DNA of 64,000 bases from Vreelandella lutescens. GTDB lineage: Bacteria > Pseudomonadota > Gammaproteobacteria > Pseudomonadales > Halomonadaceae. Position numbers and translations under genes: made by a program. Each line of letters begins with the position of its first letter. Position 1 is the first letter of the stretch. The stretch is from contig NZ_BMHM01000007.1 of the NCBI RefSeq assembly GCF_014640815.1, positions 29,673 to 93,672 of the forward strand. The letters are read 5' to 3'. This document shows positions 32,465-43,962 of this stretch, piece by piece. The notes beneath the pieces are model-generated. The model had not been told where the DNA came from. It searched no databases and worked only from the letters and a program-made list of their open reading frames with translations.

Positions 32465-33805
32465 TTAATCGTTGAGCGCAGCCGCCGCTTCAACCAGTCC
32501 GGCGAGATTGAAACGCTCAGGTAGCTTACCGGCTACCGCCAGCTCAACGCGCTCGGCAATGGCATCCAGCGCCACTTTTTCAAGCACTTCACCGGCGAAG
32601 GCGAGGGTCAACAGGCCACGGGCAGTGGCTTCGTCGATACCCCGGGTACGCAGCGCATAGATCGCGTCTTCGTCCAGCTGACCGGTCGTGGTGCCGTGGG
32701 AGCACTTCACGTCGTCGGCGTAGATTTCAAGTTCTGGCTTCGCGTCGATTTGCGCGCGATCCGACAGCAGCAGGTTCTGGTTGCTCTGGAAGCCTTCAAT
32801 CTTCTGACTGTCGCGCTTTACGTACACTTTGCCGTTGAAGACACCGTGAGCGCGGTCATCCAGAATACCTTTGTAGTTCTCGTTCGAGAACGTCAGCGGC
32901 GCGTTGTGGTTCACCTTAGTGTGGTTATCCACGTGCTGGCGACCCTGGCCAAAGAACAGGCCATAGAAGTTAGTCTCAGCACCCTGACCGTTCAAGTCAC
33001 TGATCAGGTCGTTGCGCACCAGCGCGCCACCCAGATTCAGGTTGTACGAGGTGTAGCGGCTGTCGCGATTCTGCTCGACGTGAATGCTCGCTACGTGCAG
33101 GTCGCCAATCGGCGCTTCCTGGAGCTTGTAGTGGTTCAAAATAGCCCCACGGTCGAGCATCAGCTCTGCCACGACGTTGGTAAAGTTGGCGGCATCCGCC
33201 TCACCCACGTAGTGCTCAATGAGGGTAGCTTCGCTACGCCCAGCGGCTTCAACCAGAATGCGCGGATGGCTCATCACCGGCGTGCCCGCACGAGACAGGA
33301 ACTGCAGCAAGATGGGCTTTTCAACCACCGTACCCGGTGCAATGCGTACCACAGCGCCCTCTTCCATAAAGGCAGTGTTTAACGCGGCGAATGTGGAGAA
33401 ATCGACGCCGGTTAAACGCCCCAGCGGGCCGCCCACGGCCTCATGGTTATCCGTCAGCGCTTTAGAGAGTGGCATCACCTGCACGCTATCCGGCAGGGCA
33501 TCTACATTAGACAGCGCCGCAGAAAAAACGCCATCCACGAACGTCAGACGATAAGCATCCAGCGGCAGCGTAATGGCAGCCGCCTGCGCTTGGGAGAACT
33601 CCGCGTTATCTGCCAGGGCAAAATTACCCTTGGCAATGGCACGCACGTCGGTGTACTTCCACTCTTCGTCGCGGCGAGTGGGGAAGCCCATCGCATCAAA
33701 ACGAGCGGCCCCCGCCTGGCGGCGGGCAGCAATCCAAGTAGGCTCGCCAGCGCGCTGTTGGCTACGCGTGGCTAGCGTGTCCAAAAACGTTTGCGTATCG
33801 CTCAT
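32465..33805 (-). CDS. sufD: Fe-S assembly protein SufD
   Basis: 446 residues of the SufB/SufD beta-helix family (ETNFYGLFFGQGRQHVDNHTKVNHNAPLTFSNENYKGILDDRAHGVFNGKVYV...DAKPELEIYADDVKCSHGTTTGQLDEDAIYALRTRGI). It forms the SufBC2D scaffold. Its start overlaps the sufC stop by 4 bases. Confidence 0.95.
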   Translation of the reverse strand: MSDTQTFLDTLATRSQQRAGEPTWIAARRQAGAARFDAMGFPTRRDEEWKYTDVRAIAKGNFALADNAEFSQAQAAAITLPLDAYRLTFVDGVFSAALSNVDALPDSVQVMPLSKALTDNHEAVGGPLGRLTGVDFSTFAALNTAFMEEGAVVRIAPGTVVEKPILLQFLSRAGTPVMSHPRILVEAAGRSEATLIEHYVGEADAANFTNVVAELMLDRGAILNHYKLQEAPIGDLHVASIHVEQNRDSRYTSYNLNLGGALVRNDLISDLNGQGAETNFYGLFFGQGRQHVDNHTKVNHNAPLTFSNENYKGILDDRAHGVFNGKVYVKRDSQKIEGFQSNQNLLLSDRAQIDAKPELEIYADDVKCSHGTTTGQLDEDAIYALRTRGIDEATARGLLTLAFAGEVLEKVALDAIAERVELAVAGKLPERFNLAGLVEAAAALND

Positions 33806-34551
33806 GCCACAGACTCCTCAATGCCTTCGTAACCATTGGCCTCAAGCTCTTTGGCAAGCTCGGCATCGCCGGTTTTAACAATACGGCCATCGACCAGAAC
33901 GTGGACTTTGTCTGGCACGATGTAGTCCAGCAGGCGCTGGTAGTGGGTGACCAGCAGAATGGCACGCTCTTCAGCACGCAGGCTGTTCACGCCATCGGCA
34001 ACGACTTTCATGGCATCGATATCAAGGCCGGAGTCGATCTCATCCAGCATGGCCAGCTTCGGCTGTAGCACCAGCATCTGAAGAATTTCGTTACGCTTTT
34101 TCTCGCCGCCGGAGAAGCCTTCGTTCACTGCGCGCTGCAGGAAGCTGGCGTCCATTTTCATAAAGCCGAGCTTTTCTTTAACAAGCTTCATGAATTCCGG
34201 CGCAGGCATTTCGCCCTCACCACGCGCAACGCGCTGAGCGTTAAGCGCAGACTTCAGCAGGTAGATGTTTTTCACCCCGGGGATTTCTACCGGGTACTGG
34301 AAGCCCAGCAACAAGCCCGCCTGGGCCCGCTCTTCGATTTCCATTTCCAGCACGTCCTGGCCTTCAAACGTGATGCTGCCTTGAGTCACTTCGTAACCAT
34401 CTTTACCAGCGATAACCGCTGACAAAGTGGATTTACCCGCGCCGTTGGGGCCCATGATGGCGTGCACTTCACCGGCATTAATGGTGAGCGTCAGGCCTTT
34501 CAGAATCTCTTTGCCTTCGACGGTGACGTGTAAATCGTTAACTTGCAACAT
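33802..34551 (-). CDS. sufC: Fe-S assembly ATPase SufC
   Basis: 249 residues. ABC-type ATPase: Walker A GPNGAGKST, the segment FSGGEKKRNEILQ as signature, Walker B LAMLDEIDSGLD, and H-loop VTHYQRLLDYI. It powers the SufBC2D scaffold. An AAAAGG site lies just before the ATG. It is between sufB and sufD on the same transcript. Confidence 0.96.
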   Translation of the reverse strand: MLQVNDLHVTVEGKEILKGLTLTINAGEVHAIMGPNGAGKSTLSAVIAGKDGYEVTQGSITFEGQDVLEMEIEERAQAGLLLGFQYPVEIPGVKNIYLLKSALNAQRVARGEGEMPAPEFMKLVKEKLGFMKMDASFLQRAVNEGFSGGEKKRNEILQMLVLQPKLAMLDEIDSGLDIDAMKVVADGVNSLRAEERAILLVTHYQRLLDYIVPDKVHVLVDGRIVKTGDAELAKELEANGYEGIEESVA

Positions 34552-34621
34552 AGTGATCGCCTTTTAAATACTTGCGGGTCGCGAGCGCGACGCCCTAAAA
34601 ATAAGTTGGGTGCCGGAGCGG

Positions 34622-36064
34622 TTAGCCCACCGCGCCTTCTAGAGTGACATTGAGCAGTGCTTCCGCTTCCACCGCGAACTCCATCGGCAGCTCTTGGAAA
34701 ACATCTTTACAGAAGCCATTCACAATCATGCTGACCGCATCTTCTTCTGAGATACCGCGGCTCTGGCAGTAGAAGAGCTGATCTTCACCGATTTTAGAGG
34801 TGGTGGCTTCGTGCTCAATGGTCGCGGTGCTGTTGCCAATTTCCTGATAGGGGAATGTGTGGGCACCACACTTGTCGCCAATCAGCAGCGAATCGCACTG
34901 GGTAAAGTTACGGGCGCCCTTGGCACGCGGCCCAATTTTGACCAAGCCACGGTAAGACTGGTCGCTCTTACCCGCTGAAATACCTTTGGCAACGATATAG
35001 GAGCGCGTGCCTTCACCAATGTGGATCATCTTGGTGCCGGTGTCCGCCTGCTGGCGACCATTCGTCACCGCCACAGAGTAGAACTCACCGATGCTGTCTT
35101 TGCCGCGCAACATGCAAGAGGGGTATTTCCAAGTAATCGCCGAACCGGTTTCTACCTGTGTCCAGCTGATGCGCGAACGCTCACCGCGGCAGTCACCACG
35201 CTTGGTCACAAAGTTGTAAATACCTCCCTTACCCTCTTCGTCACCCGGGTACCAGTTCTGCACGGTGGAGTATTTGATGTAGGCATCATCCAGCGCCACC
35301 AGTTCGACGACCGCCGCGTGCAGCTGGTTCTCATCGCGCATGGGCGCGGTGCAGCCTTCCAGGTAAGAGACCTGAGCGCGGTCTTCACAGATCACCAGCG
35401 TACGCTCAAACTGGCCGGTGTTCGCCGCGTTGATGCGGAAGTAAGTCGACAGCTCCATCGGGCACTTGACGCCTTCCGGTACAAAGACGAACGAACCATC
35501 GGTGAACACGGCAGAATTCAGCGCAGCGAAGTAGTTATCCGCTACCGGCACCACAGTACCCAGGTACTGCTTAATGAGATCCGGGTAATCGCGGATAGCC
35601 TCGGAGATGGAGCAGAAGATAACGCCCGCTTCCGCCAGCTCTTTTTTGAACGTGGTGGCAACCGACACGGAGTCGAACACCGCATCAACAGCGACACCAG
35701 CGAGCGCGGCACGCTCATGCAGCGGAATACCCAGTTTTTCGTAGGTTTCCAGCAGCTTGGGATCAACTTCATCCAGGCTTTGCGGGCGATCTTCTGGGCG
35801 CTTAGGGGCGCTGTAGTAGGAGATCTCTTGATAATTGATCGGCGGATAGTTGAGGTGTGCCCAGGACGGCTCTTCCATCTTTAACCACTGACGGTAAGCA
35901 TCTAGACGCCACTCCAGCATCCACTCCGGCTCGCCTTTCTTTTTCGAGATAAAGGCGATGGTGTTTTCATCCAGGCCAGGTGGCAGTGTGTCGCTTTCAA
36001 TATCGGTTACAAAGCCATCTTTGTACTCGCGACGAACCAACTGTTCCATTTCTTCGCTTGCCAT
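34622..36064 (-). CDS. sufB: Fe-S assembly scaffold SufB
   Basis: 480 residues. SufB family core: [72 protein letters not shown], and [24 protein letters not shown]. It is the scaffold on which clusters form. ATG 36064 has GGAGGG 9 bases upstream; the longer frame up to 36220 has no site and runs into the regulator's 3' end. Confidence 0.95.
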   Translation of the reverse strand: MASEEMEQLVRREYKDGFVTDIESDTLPPGLDENTIAFISKKKGEPEWMLEWRLDAYRQWLKMEEPSWAHLNYPPINYQEISYYSAPKRPEDRPQSLDEVDPKLLETYEKLGIPLHERAALAGVAVDAVFDSVSVATTFKKELAEAGVIFCSISEAIRDYPDLIKQYLGTVVPVADNYFAALNSAVFTDGSFVFVPEGVKCPMELSTYFRINAANTGQFERTLVICEDRAQVSYLEGCTAPMRDENQLHAAVVELVALDDAYIKYSTVQNWYPGDEEGKGGIYNFVTKRGDCRGERSRISWTQVETGSAITWKYPSCMLRGKDSIGEFYSVAVTNGRQQADTGTKMIHIGEGTRSYIVAKGISAGKSDQSYRGLVKIGPRAKGARNFTQCDSLLIGDKCGAHTFPYQEIGNSTATIEHEATTSKIGEDQLFYCQSRGISEEDAVSMIVNGFCKDVFQELPMEFAVEAEALLNVTLEGAVG

Positions 36065-36134
36065 GGTGATACCCTCCGGGCAGTTGGGTGGCGAGGTCAG
36101 CTCGCCGTCAATAGAATTAATGTGGCCTGGCGGC

Positions 36135-36599
36135 TTAAGCTGATGCCGCTGACAGGCTAATACTTTGAATCGGTAACTGTACGGGTAGCTTGATGGGCGC
36201 GGTGTCTGCCAAGTGAGCAAGCGTCACGCTTTCAAGCAGCGTACGAATGGCCAGCGATACACGCTGCCAGTTATCGGCCACCCCACAGGTAGCGGCGAGT
36301 TCACACTCACCCTCTGCTTGGCTGCACTCGGTCATGGCGACCGGCCCTTCAATCGCACTGATAATGTCGGCGGCGGTTATCTGGGAGGCCGGCCGCGCCA
36401 AACGGTAACCGCCTTGCACACCGCGCTGAGATTCCAAAAGCCCCGCCTTCACCAACATTTTAAGCGTTTTGCTCACCGTGGGATGTGGCAATTGAACCGC
36501 CTCCGCTAAATCAGCCGCTGTATGCGACGCCTGGTGGTGACGGGCAATTTGCGCCATCACCACAGCGGCATAATCTGTCAGCCGAGAAAGCTTGAGCAT
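36135..36599 (-). CDS. Rrf2-family SUF operon regulator (IscR/SufR-like)
   Basis: 154 residues. An N-terminal winged helix of the Rrf2 type ([67 protein letters not shown]) is followed by three Cys (C-x7-C-x5-C) in [19 protein letters not shown] that can hold a [2Fe-2S] cluster. It heads the operon and likely represses it when Fe-S supply is adequate. ATG 36599 follows GGGAG by 5 bases; GTG 36605 overlaps that site. Confidence 0.9.
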   Translation of the reverse strand: MLKLSRLTDYAAVVMAQIARHHQASHTAADLAEAVQLPHPTVSKTLKMLVKAGLLESQRGVQGGYRLARPASQITAADIISAIEGPVAMTECSQAEGECELAATCGVADNWQRVSLAIRTLLESVTLAHLADTAPIKLPVQLPIQSISLSAASA

Positions 36600-36650
36600 A
36601 GTCACTCCCGTTTTCCATCACATGAGGGTGAGCCGTTGGCTTACCCGTTA

Positions 36651-36675
36651 ATTGGGTACCATTTTAGTCCTGTAT
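36651..36675 (-). promoter_or_regulatory. candidate Rrf2/IscR-type operator upstream of the SUF operon
   Basis: Read on the minus strand, an imperfect dyad runs from ATACAGGACT through AAAA to GGTACCCAAT. Its outline (ATA...GACT...GT.C...AT) resembles the type 1 IscR site. It overlaps a plausible -10 (TTATAC/TATACA) about 75 bases before the regulator ATG, with TTGCAG as -35. Match to consensus judged by eye only. Confidence 0.4.
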
Positions 36676-36803
36676 AAATTTGATGTGAAGCCCTTCTGCA
36701 AAATCCTTATCAAATAGCGTGATTTCCTGGCACGTTCGCAGCTGATAACATCAAAAAAGCCAATCATTATCATTTAGGAAAGCTATGACGCCGACCACCA
36801 GAC

Positions 36804-36833
36804 AAAAAAACGCCCGCGGATGAATCGCAGGCG
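36804..36833 (-). terminator. intrinsic terminator after the yjdM-like gene
   Basis: On the minus strand: CGCCTGCG, 7-base loop, CGCGGGCG (8 pairs, one wobble), then seven T. It lies 8 bases after the stop of the zinc-ribbon gene. Confidence 0.85.
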
Positions 36834-36840
36834 CTTTGGA

Positions 36841-37182
36841 TTAAGCTTTTTTGACGAATATCGATTTCAACTTCATGGGGCCAATACCGTCGACTTTGCA
36901 ATCGATATCATGGTCGCCATCCACTAAGCGGATATTCTTTACTTTGGTGCCCACCTTCACGACGGATGAGCTGCCTTTGACTTTAAGGTCTTTGATCACC
37001 GTCACGGTGTCACCATCGGCAAGCATATTGCCGTTTGCGTCGCGAATACCTGACCCCGCCTCTGCATCACTAGGCTCACCGCTCTTCGACCACTCATTAC
37101 CGCACTCTGGGCAGACATATTGAATGCCATCATCGTAGGTAAACTCAGAGGCACAGGCAGGACAATTAGGCAGGTCACTCAT
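36841..37182 (-). CDS. yjdM: YjdM/PhnA-type zinc-ribbon protein
   Basis: 113 residues. An N-terminal zinc ribbon has two Cys pairs (CPAC...CPECGNEW), followed by a small beta domain ([56 protein letters not shown]). The family was once linked to phosphonate use in E. coli, but the actual function is unclear. A terminator follows directly. Confidence 0.92.
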   Translation of the reverse strand: MSDLPNCPACASEFTYDDGIQYVCPECGNEWSKSGEPSDAEAGSGIRDANGNMLADGDTVTVIKDLKVKGSSSVVKVGTKVKNIRLVDGDHDIDCKVDGIGPMKLKSIFVKKA

Positions 37183-37274
37183 AAAGGCTCCATCGCAGCA
37201 GACAAATACGCAGGGCGTAGAAAGCGATGGAGCCTACACGGCTTGAGCAGAATGCTCCAGCCTGGGGAGGTAAA

Positions 37275-37751
37275 TCAGGCGCGCTCGTAGGTGCCGACGA
37301 GACGGTTCATACCTAACAAGTGAGGCTCAACGGCGCTCAACAATTCAGGCAGCGTCAGCCCTTCAGGTAGCGTTGTTTGTTCATCCAGCGCCAGCACCCA
37401 GAAATAGTAAAGGTGGCTGCCGTGGCCTTCTGGGGGCATGGGCCCGCCGTAGCCAGGTTTACCAAAATCAGCCATACCCAACGTGCCTAGCGTGGTGTTT
37501 TCATCCAGCGACGTCACATCCCCCGGCAGGTTGTAGAGCACCCAGTGCACAAACCCGTAGCTGCCCTCTTTCACCAGCGGAGCGTCAGGGTCGTGGCAAA
37601 TCACTGCAAACCCTTTGGTGCCTTCCGGTGCTCCTTGCCAAGCGAGTGCAGGGGAAACATCGTCGCCTTCACCCGTGTGCTTGGCAGGAATCGCTTGGTG
37701 GTTGCCAAAGGCTGTGCTGGTGACTTGCATGGTAGATAGTGCAAATGCCAT
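37275..37751 (-). CDS. YbhB/YbcL-type PEBP (Raf kinase inhibitor-like) protein
   Basis: 158 residues of the phosphatidylethanolamine-binding fold: HTGEGDDVSPALAWQGAPEGTKGFAVICHDPDAPL, then FVHWVLYNLPGDVTSL and GKPGYGGPMPPEGHGSHLYYFWVLALD. Bacterial members are cytoplasmic or periplasmic and of unknown role; no signal peptide is seen here. It stands alone with about 90 bases on each side. Confidence 0.9.
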   Translation of the reverse strand: MAFALSTMQVTSTAFGNHQAIPAKHTGEGDDVSPALAWQGAPEGTKGFAVICHDPDAPLVKEGSYGFVHWVLYNLPGDVTSLDENTTLGTLGMADFGKPGYGGPMPPEGHGSHLYYFWVLALDEQTTLPEGLTLPELLSAVEPHLLGMNRLVGTYERA

Positions 37752-37802
37752 AGAGCTCTCCTAATCGACTAGATACGTGGCAAGGTCAATGTAGCGAATG
37801 TA

Positions 37803-38378
37803 TTAGCGCAACTCCAACTGTGCTGCATGGCGCTCCCACCACTGCTGAGCGATGCGTCGATTTTCCGCATTCGCACTCGGGTCAAGCACCGTTGGCAGTT
37901 GAACGGCTTCCCCACCGGTTTGGAAGGTCACAAGCGGGTCTTGTGTGGCTAACTGTAGCGCGTAGAGCGCCAGCATGAGTTCATATGGGTCATTGGTGTT
38001 GAGCCTTGCAAACAGCAGCGGAACGGCAGGCATGCCTATTTCACCCAGGCGCTCGGCAGCGATATACCAGGGTCTTGGGTTATCAAAGCCGCCATATTGA
38101 CCCACAAACCGGCGGTCGGCTAACCGGCTTACGTAGTAGGCCGCCTCTTCCTCCGGACTGGTGAGCAGAGGCGGCCGCCAATCCTGTGCTTGCCCTGCCC
38201 TAGCAGGCTGATGAGAGGTGGGTGCAGTAGGCTCTTGCGTACTGCTCGCCGCAGGAGCGGCCCCACTACTCGTGGGTGCACGGGTAGTGGGCGCACTGGA
38301 TTGCCCTGCACACCCAGCTAGTAGCAGGGTAACTGCCAAAATACTGACTATCCCTAAATGGTTGGCCTGCTGACGCAT
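37803..38378 (-). CDS. putative lipoprotein with a HEAT-like C-terminal part
   Basis: 191 residues. A signal with lipobox LLLAGC (Cys ~24) is followed by a Pro/Ser/Thr/Ala-rich linker of about 50 residues. Then comes a helical domain (WYIAAERLGEIGMPAVPLLFARLNTNDPYELMLALYALQLATQDP) that looks like HEAT-type repeats. I do not recognise the family. ATG 38378 has AAGGGAA upstream; the longer frame lacks a proper signal peptide. Divergent from the flavodoxin-like gene. Confidence 0.7.
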   Translation of the reverse strand: MRQQANHLGIVSILAVTLLLAGCAGQSSAPTTRAPTSSGAAPAASSTQEPTAPTSHQPARAGQAQDWRPPLLTSPEEEAAYYVSRLADRRFVGQYGGFDNPRPWYIAAERLGEIGMPAVPLLFARLNTNDPYELMLALYALQLATQDPLVTFQTGGEAVQLPTVLDPSANAENRRIAQQWWERHAAQLELR

Positions 38379-38538
38379 GACGCGATTCCCTTGTTGATCG
38401 TTCACCACTGAACACCTCATCTTGCACGCTTTTTAAAAGCGTTTGATTCACTTGCTGTCGGGCCGCTAGGCTGTGTCATGAAGTGCTAACAGTGTGGCAT
38501 CTCTTGCCCTCACCGCCAATTGCCCTGAAGACCTGCCC

Positions 38539-39000
38539 ATGAAACGCCTATTAATCGTCGCCCATACCCCATCCGTCAATACCCAGGCGCTATGCGGTGC
38601 CGTTCTGCGCGGTGCCAAGCACGAGGATATCGAGGCGGTGGAGTGCACCGTCAAGACACCGTTCGAGGCGGGGCCAGCGGACATCCTTGCCTGCGATGGC
38701 ATTGTGCTGGGAACGACCGAAAACCTCGGGTACATGAGCGGCGCTCTTAAGGACTTTTTCGACCGCAGTTACTACCGCGTATTAGCAGAGAAGCAAGGCC
38801 TGCCCTGCGCGCTTTATATTCGCGCAGGGCACGATGGCACAGGCACTCAACGCGCGGTGGAAAGTATTATTACCGGGCTACGCTGGCGCTGGGTACAAGC
38901 CCCGCTGACATTACGCGGTGAGTGGCAGGAAGCGTTTATCGACCAAGCCGAAGAGCTGGGCATGACCATGGCCGCCGGGCTGGATAACGGGCTGTTTTAA
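38539..39000 (+). CDS. flavodoxin-fold NAD(P)H-dependent oxidoreductase-like protein
   Basis: 153 residues. The flavodoxin-like fold starts KRLLIVAHTPSVNTQALCGAVLRGA (FMN phosphate loop) and continues DGIVLGTTENLGYMSGALKDFFDRSYY, typical of flavodoxin-like reductases of the WrbA/FMN type. The substrate is unknown. The shorter start at ATG 38539 is chosen because it begins right at the first beta strand; the ribosome binding site is weak. Confidence 0.8.
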   Translation: MKRLLIVAHTPSVNTQALCGAVLRGAKHEDIEAVECTVKTPFEAGPADILACDGIVLGTTENLGYMSGALKDFFDRSYYRVLAEKQGLPCALYIRAGHDGTGTQRAVESIITGLRWRWVQAPLTLRGEWQEAFIDQAEELGMTMAAGLDNGLF

Positions 39001-39027
39001 AGGTCTGTTTTAAAGTGCTTTAAAACG

Positions 39028-39056
39028 AAAAACGGCACCACGAAGGTGCCGTTTTT
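39028..39056. terminator. bidirectional terminator before fadA
   Basis: AAAAACGGCACC and GGTGCCGTTTTT form a perfect 12-bp stem around a 5-base loop, with T-rich ends on both strands, between convergent genes. Confidence 0.9.
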
Positions 39057-39084
39057 GTTGCTTTTGAAAAGCAGGTCGAGCGTA

Positions 39085-40287
<1,203 letters not shown>

Positions 40288-42474
40288 TTAGGCCTGAGCG
40301 CTTGCCGTGGTGCCAGCGTAGAACTGCTCGTTATTCTGTGCCATGGCACGCAGCTTCTCGGTGGGTGCGTAAAGCGGCCCCAGCTCTTCTGCCAAACGGT
40401 CGGCCAGCGCGACAAACTCAGCCACGCCCAGCGCGTCGATGTAACGCAGCGCACCACCGCGGAAGGGAGGGAAGCCAATGCCGTAGATCAGCGCCATATC
40501 GGCTTCTGCTGGCGTCTCGACAATGCCATCTTCCAGGCAGCGTACGGTTTCCAGACATAGCGGGACCATCATGCGAGCAATGATGTCTTCATCCGAAAAC
40601 TCTTTCTGCTCTTTCACCACCTCTTTCACTAGCGCGTAAGCCTGCTCGTCGCTGACTTTCTTCGGCTTACCCTTCTTATCTTCTTCGTAGGCGTAGAAGC
40701 CTTTATCGTTTTTCTGGCCCAGGCGCTTGTTGTCGTACATCACCTGAATGGCGGTTTTGCCTTCACGTGCCATGCGATCCGGGAAGCCCTCCGCCATCAC
40801 TTCATTGGCGTGAACGGCGGTATCCAGACCGACCACATCCAGCAGGTACGCGGGCCCCATGGGCCAGCCAAACTTCTCCATTACCTTGTCAACACGCTGG
40901 AAGTCGGCGCCCTGCTCAACCAGGAAGCTAAAGCCACCGAAATAAGGGAACAGTACGCGGTTGACCAGAAACCCTGGGCAGTCGTTAACAACAATCGGTG
41001 TTTTACCCATGGCGCGGGCGTAAGCCACGGTGGCGGCCACGGCTGCCTCGGAGGTCTTCTCACCGCGAATGACTTCCACCAGCGGCATACGGTGCACCGG
41101 GTTAAAGAAGTGCATACCGCAGAAGTTTTCCGGGCGTTTTAAGTTCTTGGCCAGACGGTTGATCGAAATGGTCGAGGTGTTGGAGGTCAGAATCGTGTTC
41201 TCACCCACCATGCCTTCCACTTCGGTCAACACGGCGTCTTTGACGTTGGGGTTCTCGACCACCGCTTCGACGACCAAATCGACGTTACCGAAATCGCCGT
41301 AAGAGAGCGTCGGACGGATGTTAGAGAGTTTCTCGGCCATCTGCTCGGTGGTGAGCTTTTTCCGCTCTACCTGTTTAGAGAACAGCTTGCGCGCCTCTTT
41401 CAGGCCGAGCTCGATGGCGTCGTCCTTGATATCTTTCATCAAGATAGGCGTGCCTTTGCTGGCGCTTTGGTAGGCGATACCGCCGCCCATAATACCAGCG
41501 CCCAACACGGCGGTTTGTTTCACCGGCTGTGCCTGTTTCTCGTACTTGCTGCCTTTCTTTTTAACGACTTGGTCGTTAATGAACAGGCCTACCAAGTTGA
41601 AGGCAACGCTGCTCAGCGCCAGCTTGGCGAAGGATTTTGCTTCGATGGCCTGCGCGCGGGCGCGGGCTTCGCCAGCGCCCTTTTGAATCACCTTGATCGC
41701 TTCAACCGGCGCGGGGTAGTGAGGGCCCGCTTTGCCAGCCACGAACCCTTTGGCGGTCTCAAACGCCATCATCTGCTCAATGGCATTGAGCTTCAGTGGT
41801 GATTTTTTCTCTTCCCGACGGGCTTGGTAGTCCAGCTCGCCTGCGTTGGCGCGGTCAAGAATATCCAGCGCCGCTTCTTCTAGCAGCTCATGGGCAACAG
41901 CCGCATCCACAGCACCCACTTTAAGTGCCGCATCGGCGCGGTTTTCAGTACCACCGGCAATCCACTCAACGGCATTATCGGCACCAATCAGGCGCGGCAG
42001 ACGCACGCAGCCGCCCCAACCCGGCAGAATGCCCAGTTTGGTTTCCGGCAGGCCAATCTTGGCCTTCTCGCTCATCACGCGGAAATCGGTGGTCAGCAGA
42101 ACTTCGCAACCGCCGCCGAGCGCCAAGCCGTTGATCGCCGTCACGGTAGGGAAAGGCAGGTCTTCGATGGCATTAAAGATGTCATGAACCTTGAGGTTCA
42201 TCTCCACCAGATACTCTTCGCCTTTGTCGAATAGGCTGTGGAATTCGGTGATATCAGCACCGACGATAAAGGCGTCTTTACCACTGCGGATCATGAGCCC
42301 TTTCAAGCCGCTTTCGGCCTGAATCGCTTTTACCGCATCGCCCAGCTCTGCCACAACGGCGCTGGATAGCTTGTTGACGGACTCATCTTTCAAATCGAAA
42401 GTGAGCATTGCGATGTCATTGCCACCTTGGGTGTCCCGACGCTCCACCGTGATGGCATTGCCTTGATAGATCAT
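40288..42474 (-). CDS. fadB: fatty acid oxidation complex alpha subunit FadB
   Basis: 728 residues. The N-terminal enoyl-CoA hydratase/isomerase ([56 protein letters not shown]) is joined to a C-terminal 3-hydroxyacyl-CoA dehydrogenase (NAD site [30 protein letters not shown]). ATG 42474 has GGAGAG upstream and matches the usual FadB start [10 protein letters not shown]; the longer frame to 42636 has no site. It forms an operon with fadA. Confidence 0.95.
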   Translation of the reverse strand: MIYQGNAITVERRDTQGGNDIAMLTFDLKDESVNKLSSAVVAELGDAVKAIQAESGLKGLMIRSGKDAFIVGADITEFHSLFDKGEEYLVEMNLKVHDIFNAIEDLPFPTVTAINGLALGGGCEVLLTTDFRVMSEKAKIGLPETKLGILPGWGGCVRLPRLIGADNAVEWIAGGTENRADAALKVGAVDAAVAHELLEEAALDILDRANAGELDYQARREEKKSPLKLNAIEQMMAFETAKGFVAGKAGPHYPAPVEAIKVIQKGAGEARARAQAIEAKSFAKLALSSVAFNLVGLFINDQVVKKKGSKYEKQAQPVKQTAVLGAGIMGGGIAYQSASKGTPILMKDIKDDAIELGLKEARKLFSKQVERKKLTTEQMAEKLSNIRPTLSYGDFGNVDLVVEAVVENPNVKDAVLTEVEGMVGENTILTSNTSTISINRLAKNLKRPENFCGMHFFNPVHRMPLVEVIRGEKTSEAAVAATVAYARAMGKTPIVVNDCPGFLVNRVLFPYFGGFSFLVEQGADFQRVDKVMEKFGWPMGPAYLLDVVGLDTAVHANEVMAEGFPDRMAREGKTAIQVMYDNKRLGQKNDKGFYAYEEDKKGKPKKVSDEQAYALVKEVVKEQKEFSDEDIIARMMVPLCLETVRCLEDGIVETPAEADMALIYGIGFPPFRGGALRYIDALGVAEFVALADRLAEELGPLYAPTEKLRAMAQNNEQFYAGTTASAQA

Positions 42475-42732
42475 CCGCGCTCTCTCCACAAGTTCGGGCT
42501 GGCACGGTATTAGCGTGCCCGCCACGCATTTCATACGGTCGTTTGATTGCCTTAGCTTGGTTGAGTTACTCGAGTACGTCAAGCCCTGACTTTTGGCTAA
42601 CCCACTCGGCAAATATAGAACACACACAATGCCCACGTTTCTTGCGCATTTTTAAGGCAAGATGACGTATCACATCGACTTTACTCGCCATCCCAACGAT
42701 CATATACGTTTCATTAATGAGTTTTTAACGCT

Positions 42733-43890
42733 ATGGGTACACTCTTCACTTCCGCCCGAATGGCTGCGCTGCAAGCGCGCGTGGAAAGAGTCGTGGAGCG
42801 CTTAAAGCCCTGGAGCTGGCTATGGCCGCCCATGGCGTTTGCAGCGGGTTTAGGCAGTTTTTTCCTAGTAGACCGCCAACAGTGGCTAGGCGCGGCGTTG
42901 GCCCTGGGGCTGCTGTTTGCCTGGCTATTGCTGCTCTCTGAGAGTTTGATTGGGCGCTGGCTAGCCCACCGCGGCCACCCGACGCTGCCTAAGGGCGTCA
43001 CCGCCTTTATTGCGCAGATGATTCACCAGGAAACGCTCTTTTTTACCTTGCCATTTATCCTGGTAACGACCGTTTGGAACAGCGGACAGGCACTTTTTGC
43101 GCTGCTGGTAATAGGCATGGCGATCTGGTCGATTGTTGACCCGCTCTATTACAAGCTCGCAGGGCGATGGCGCAGCCTCTATTTTATGTTTCATGCCCAG
43201 TGCGTCTTTTTAGTGCTACTGGTCATTCTGCCGATCATGCTGCATCTCACCACGGCACAGAGCCTGCTGTTGGCACTGGTATTAACCGTGCTGGTAGCCC
43301 TACCAAGCTTTTGGCATTTGTTAAAAAAACGCTCACTCGCTCGTTGGGTCGGCTTTTTTGCCTTAACCGTGGTATTGGCCTATGCCGCTTGGATGGGCCG
43401 CGTTTGGGTGCCGCCAGCGAGTCTGTGGATGACCAGCACGGCGCTATCTCCCGCTTTTGATACGCAGCAACGCACGCCTCAAGGCACCATGGCGCTGACG
43501 CCAGAGGCCATCCGCAGTAACGGTCTGTATGTATATACCGCCATTCGCGCACCCCGTGGGTTAAGCGAAACTATCTACCATGCGTGGCATCATAATGGCG
43601 TAGAGATGGACATTGTGGCGCTGGCGATTAATGGCGGACGTGAACAGGGTTACCGTGCATGGAGCCACAAGCGAAATTTCCCGCAGGACCCGTCGGGGGA
43701 GTGGCGGGTCGATATTATGACAGACGGTGGCCAGCGGCTGGGGCTGATTCGGTTTACCGTATCAGAAGATGCTGAACAAGCAACCGTCGCAGACAGCACT
43801 ATTCAGCCTAGCGGGTTGAGCGGGCTTAATTTACGCCGCTTTATCCCTGGGAAAGGCAGCACTCAAAGCGATGCATCTGAGCCCGAGTAG
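42733..43890 (+). CDS. DUF5924/DUF2914 membrane protein
   Basis: 385 residues. About eight membrane helices occupy residues ~30-240. The C-terminal ~110 residues form a soluble DUF2914-type domain (GLYVYTAIRAPRGLSETIYHAWHHNGVEMDIVALAINGGREQGYRAWSHKRNFPQDPSGEWRVDIMTDGGQRLGLIRFTV), probably facing the periplasm. The function is unknown. It has its own 258-base upstream region, divergent from fadB. Confidence 0.78.
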   Translation: MGTLFTSARMAALQARVERVVERLKPWSWLWPPMAFAAGLGSFFLVDRQQWLGAALALGLLFAWLLLLSESLIGRWLAHRGHPTLPKGVTAFIAQMIHQETLFFTLPFILVTTVWNSGQALFALLVIGMAIWSIVDPLYYKLAGRWRSLYFMFHAQCVFLVLLVILPIMLHLTTAQSLLLALVLTVLVALPSFWHLLKKRSLARWVGFFALTVVLAYAAWMGRVWVPPASLWMTSTALSPAFDTQQRTPQGTMALTPEAIRSNGLYVYTAIRAPRGLSETIYHAWHHNGVEMDIVALAINGGREQGYRAWSHKRNFPQDPSGEWRVDIMTDGGQRLGLIRFTVSEDAEQATVADSTIQPSGLSGLNLRRFIPGKGSTQSDASEPE

Positions 43891-43962
43891 CATAACGCCT
43901 TGCATTCAGCGGCGTGGCTTATGACAATTCGCCTACTTACACTTTTTGGTAGTTAGTTACCT

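Noticed and set aside
32696..33382. 228-codon open frame on the plus strand
   Set aside because: Antisense shadow of sufD.
35021..35884. 287-codon open frame on the plus strand
   Set aside because: Antisense shadow of sufB; Arg/His/Val-rich with no domain.
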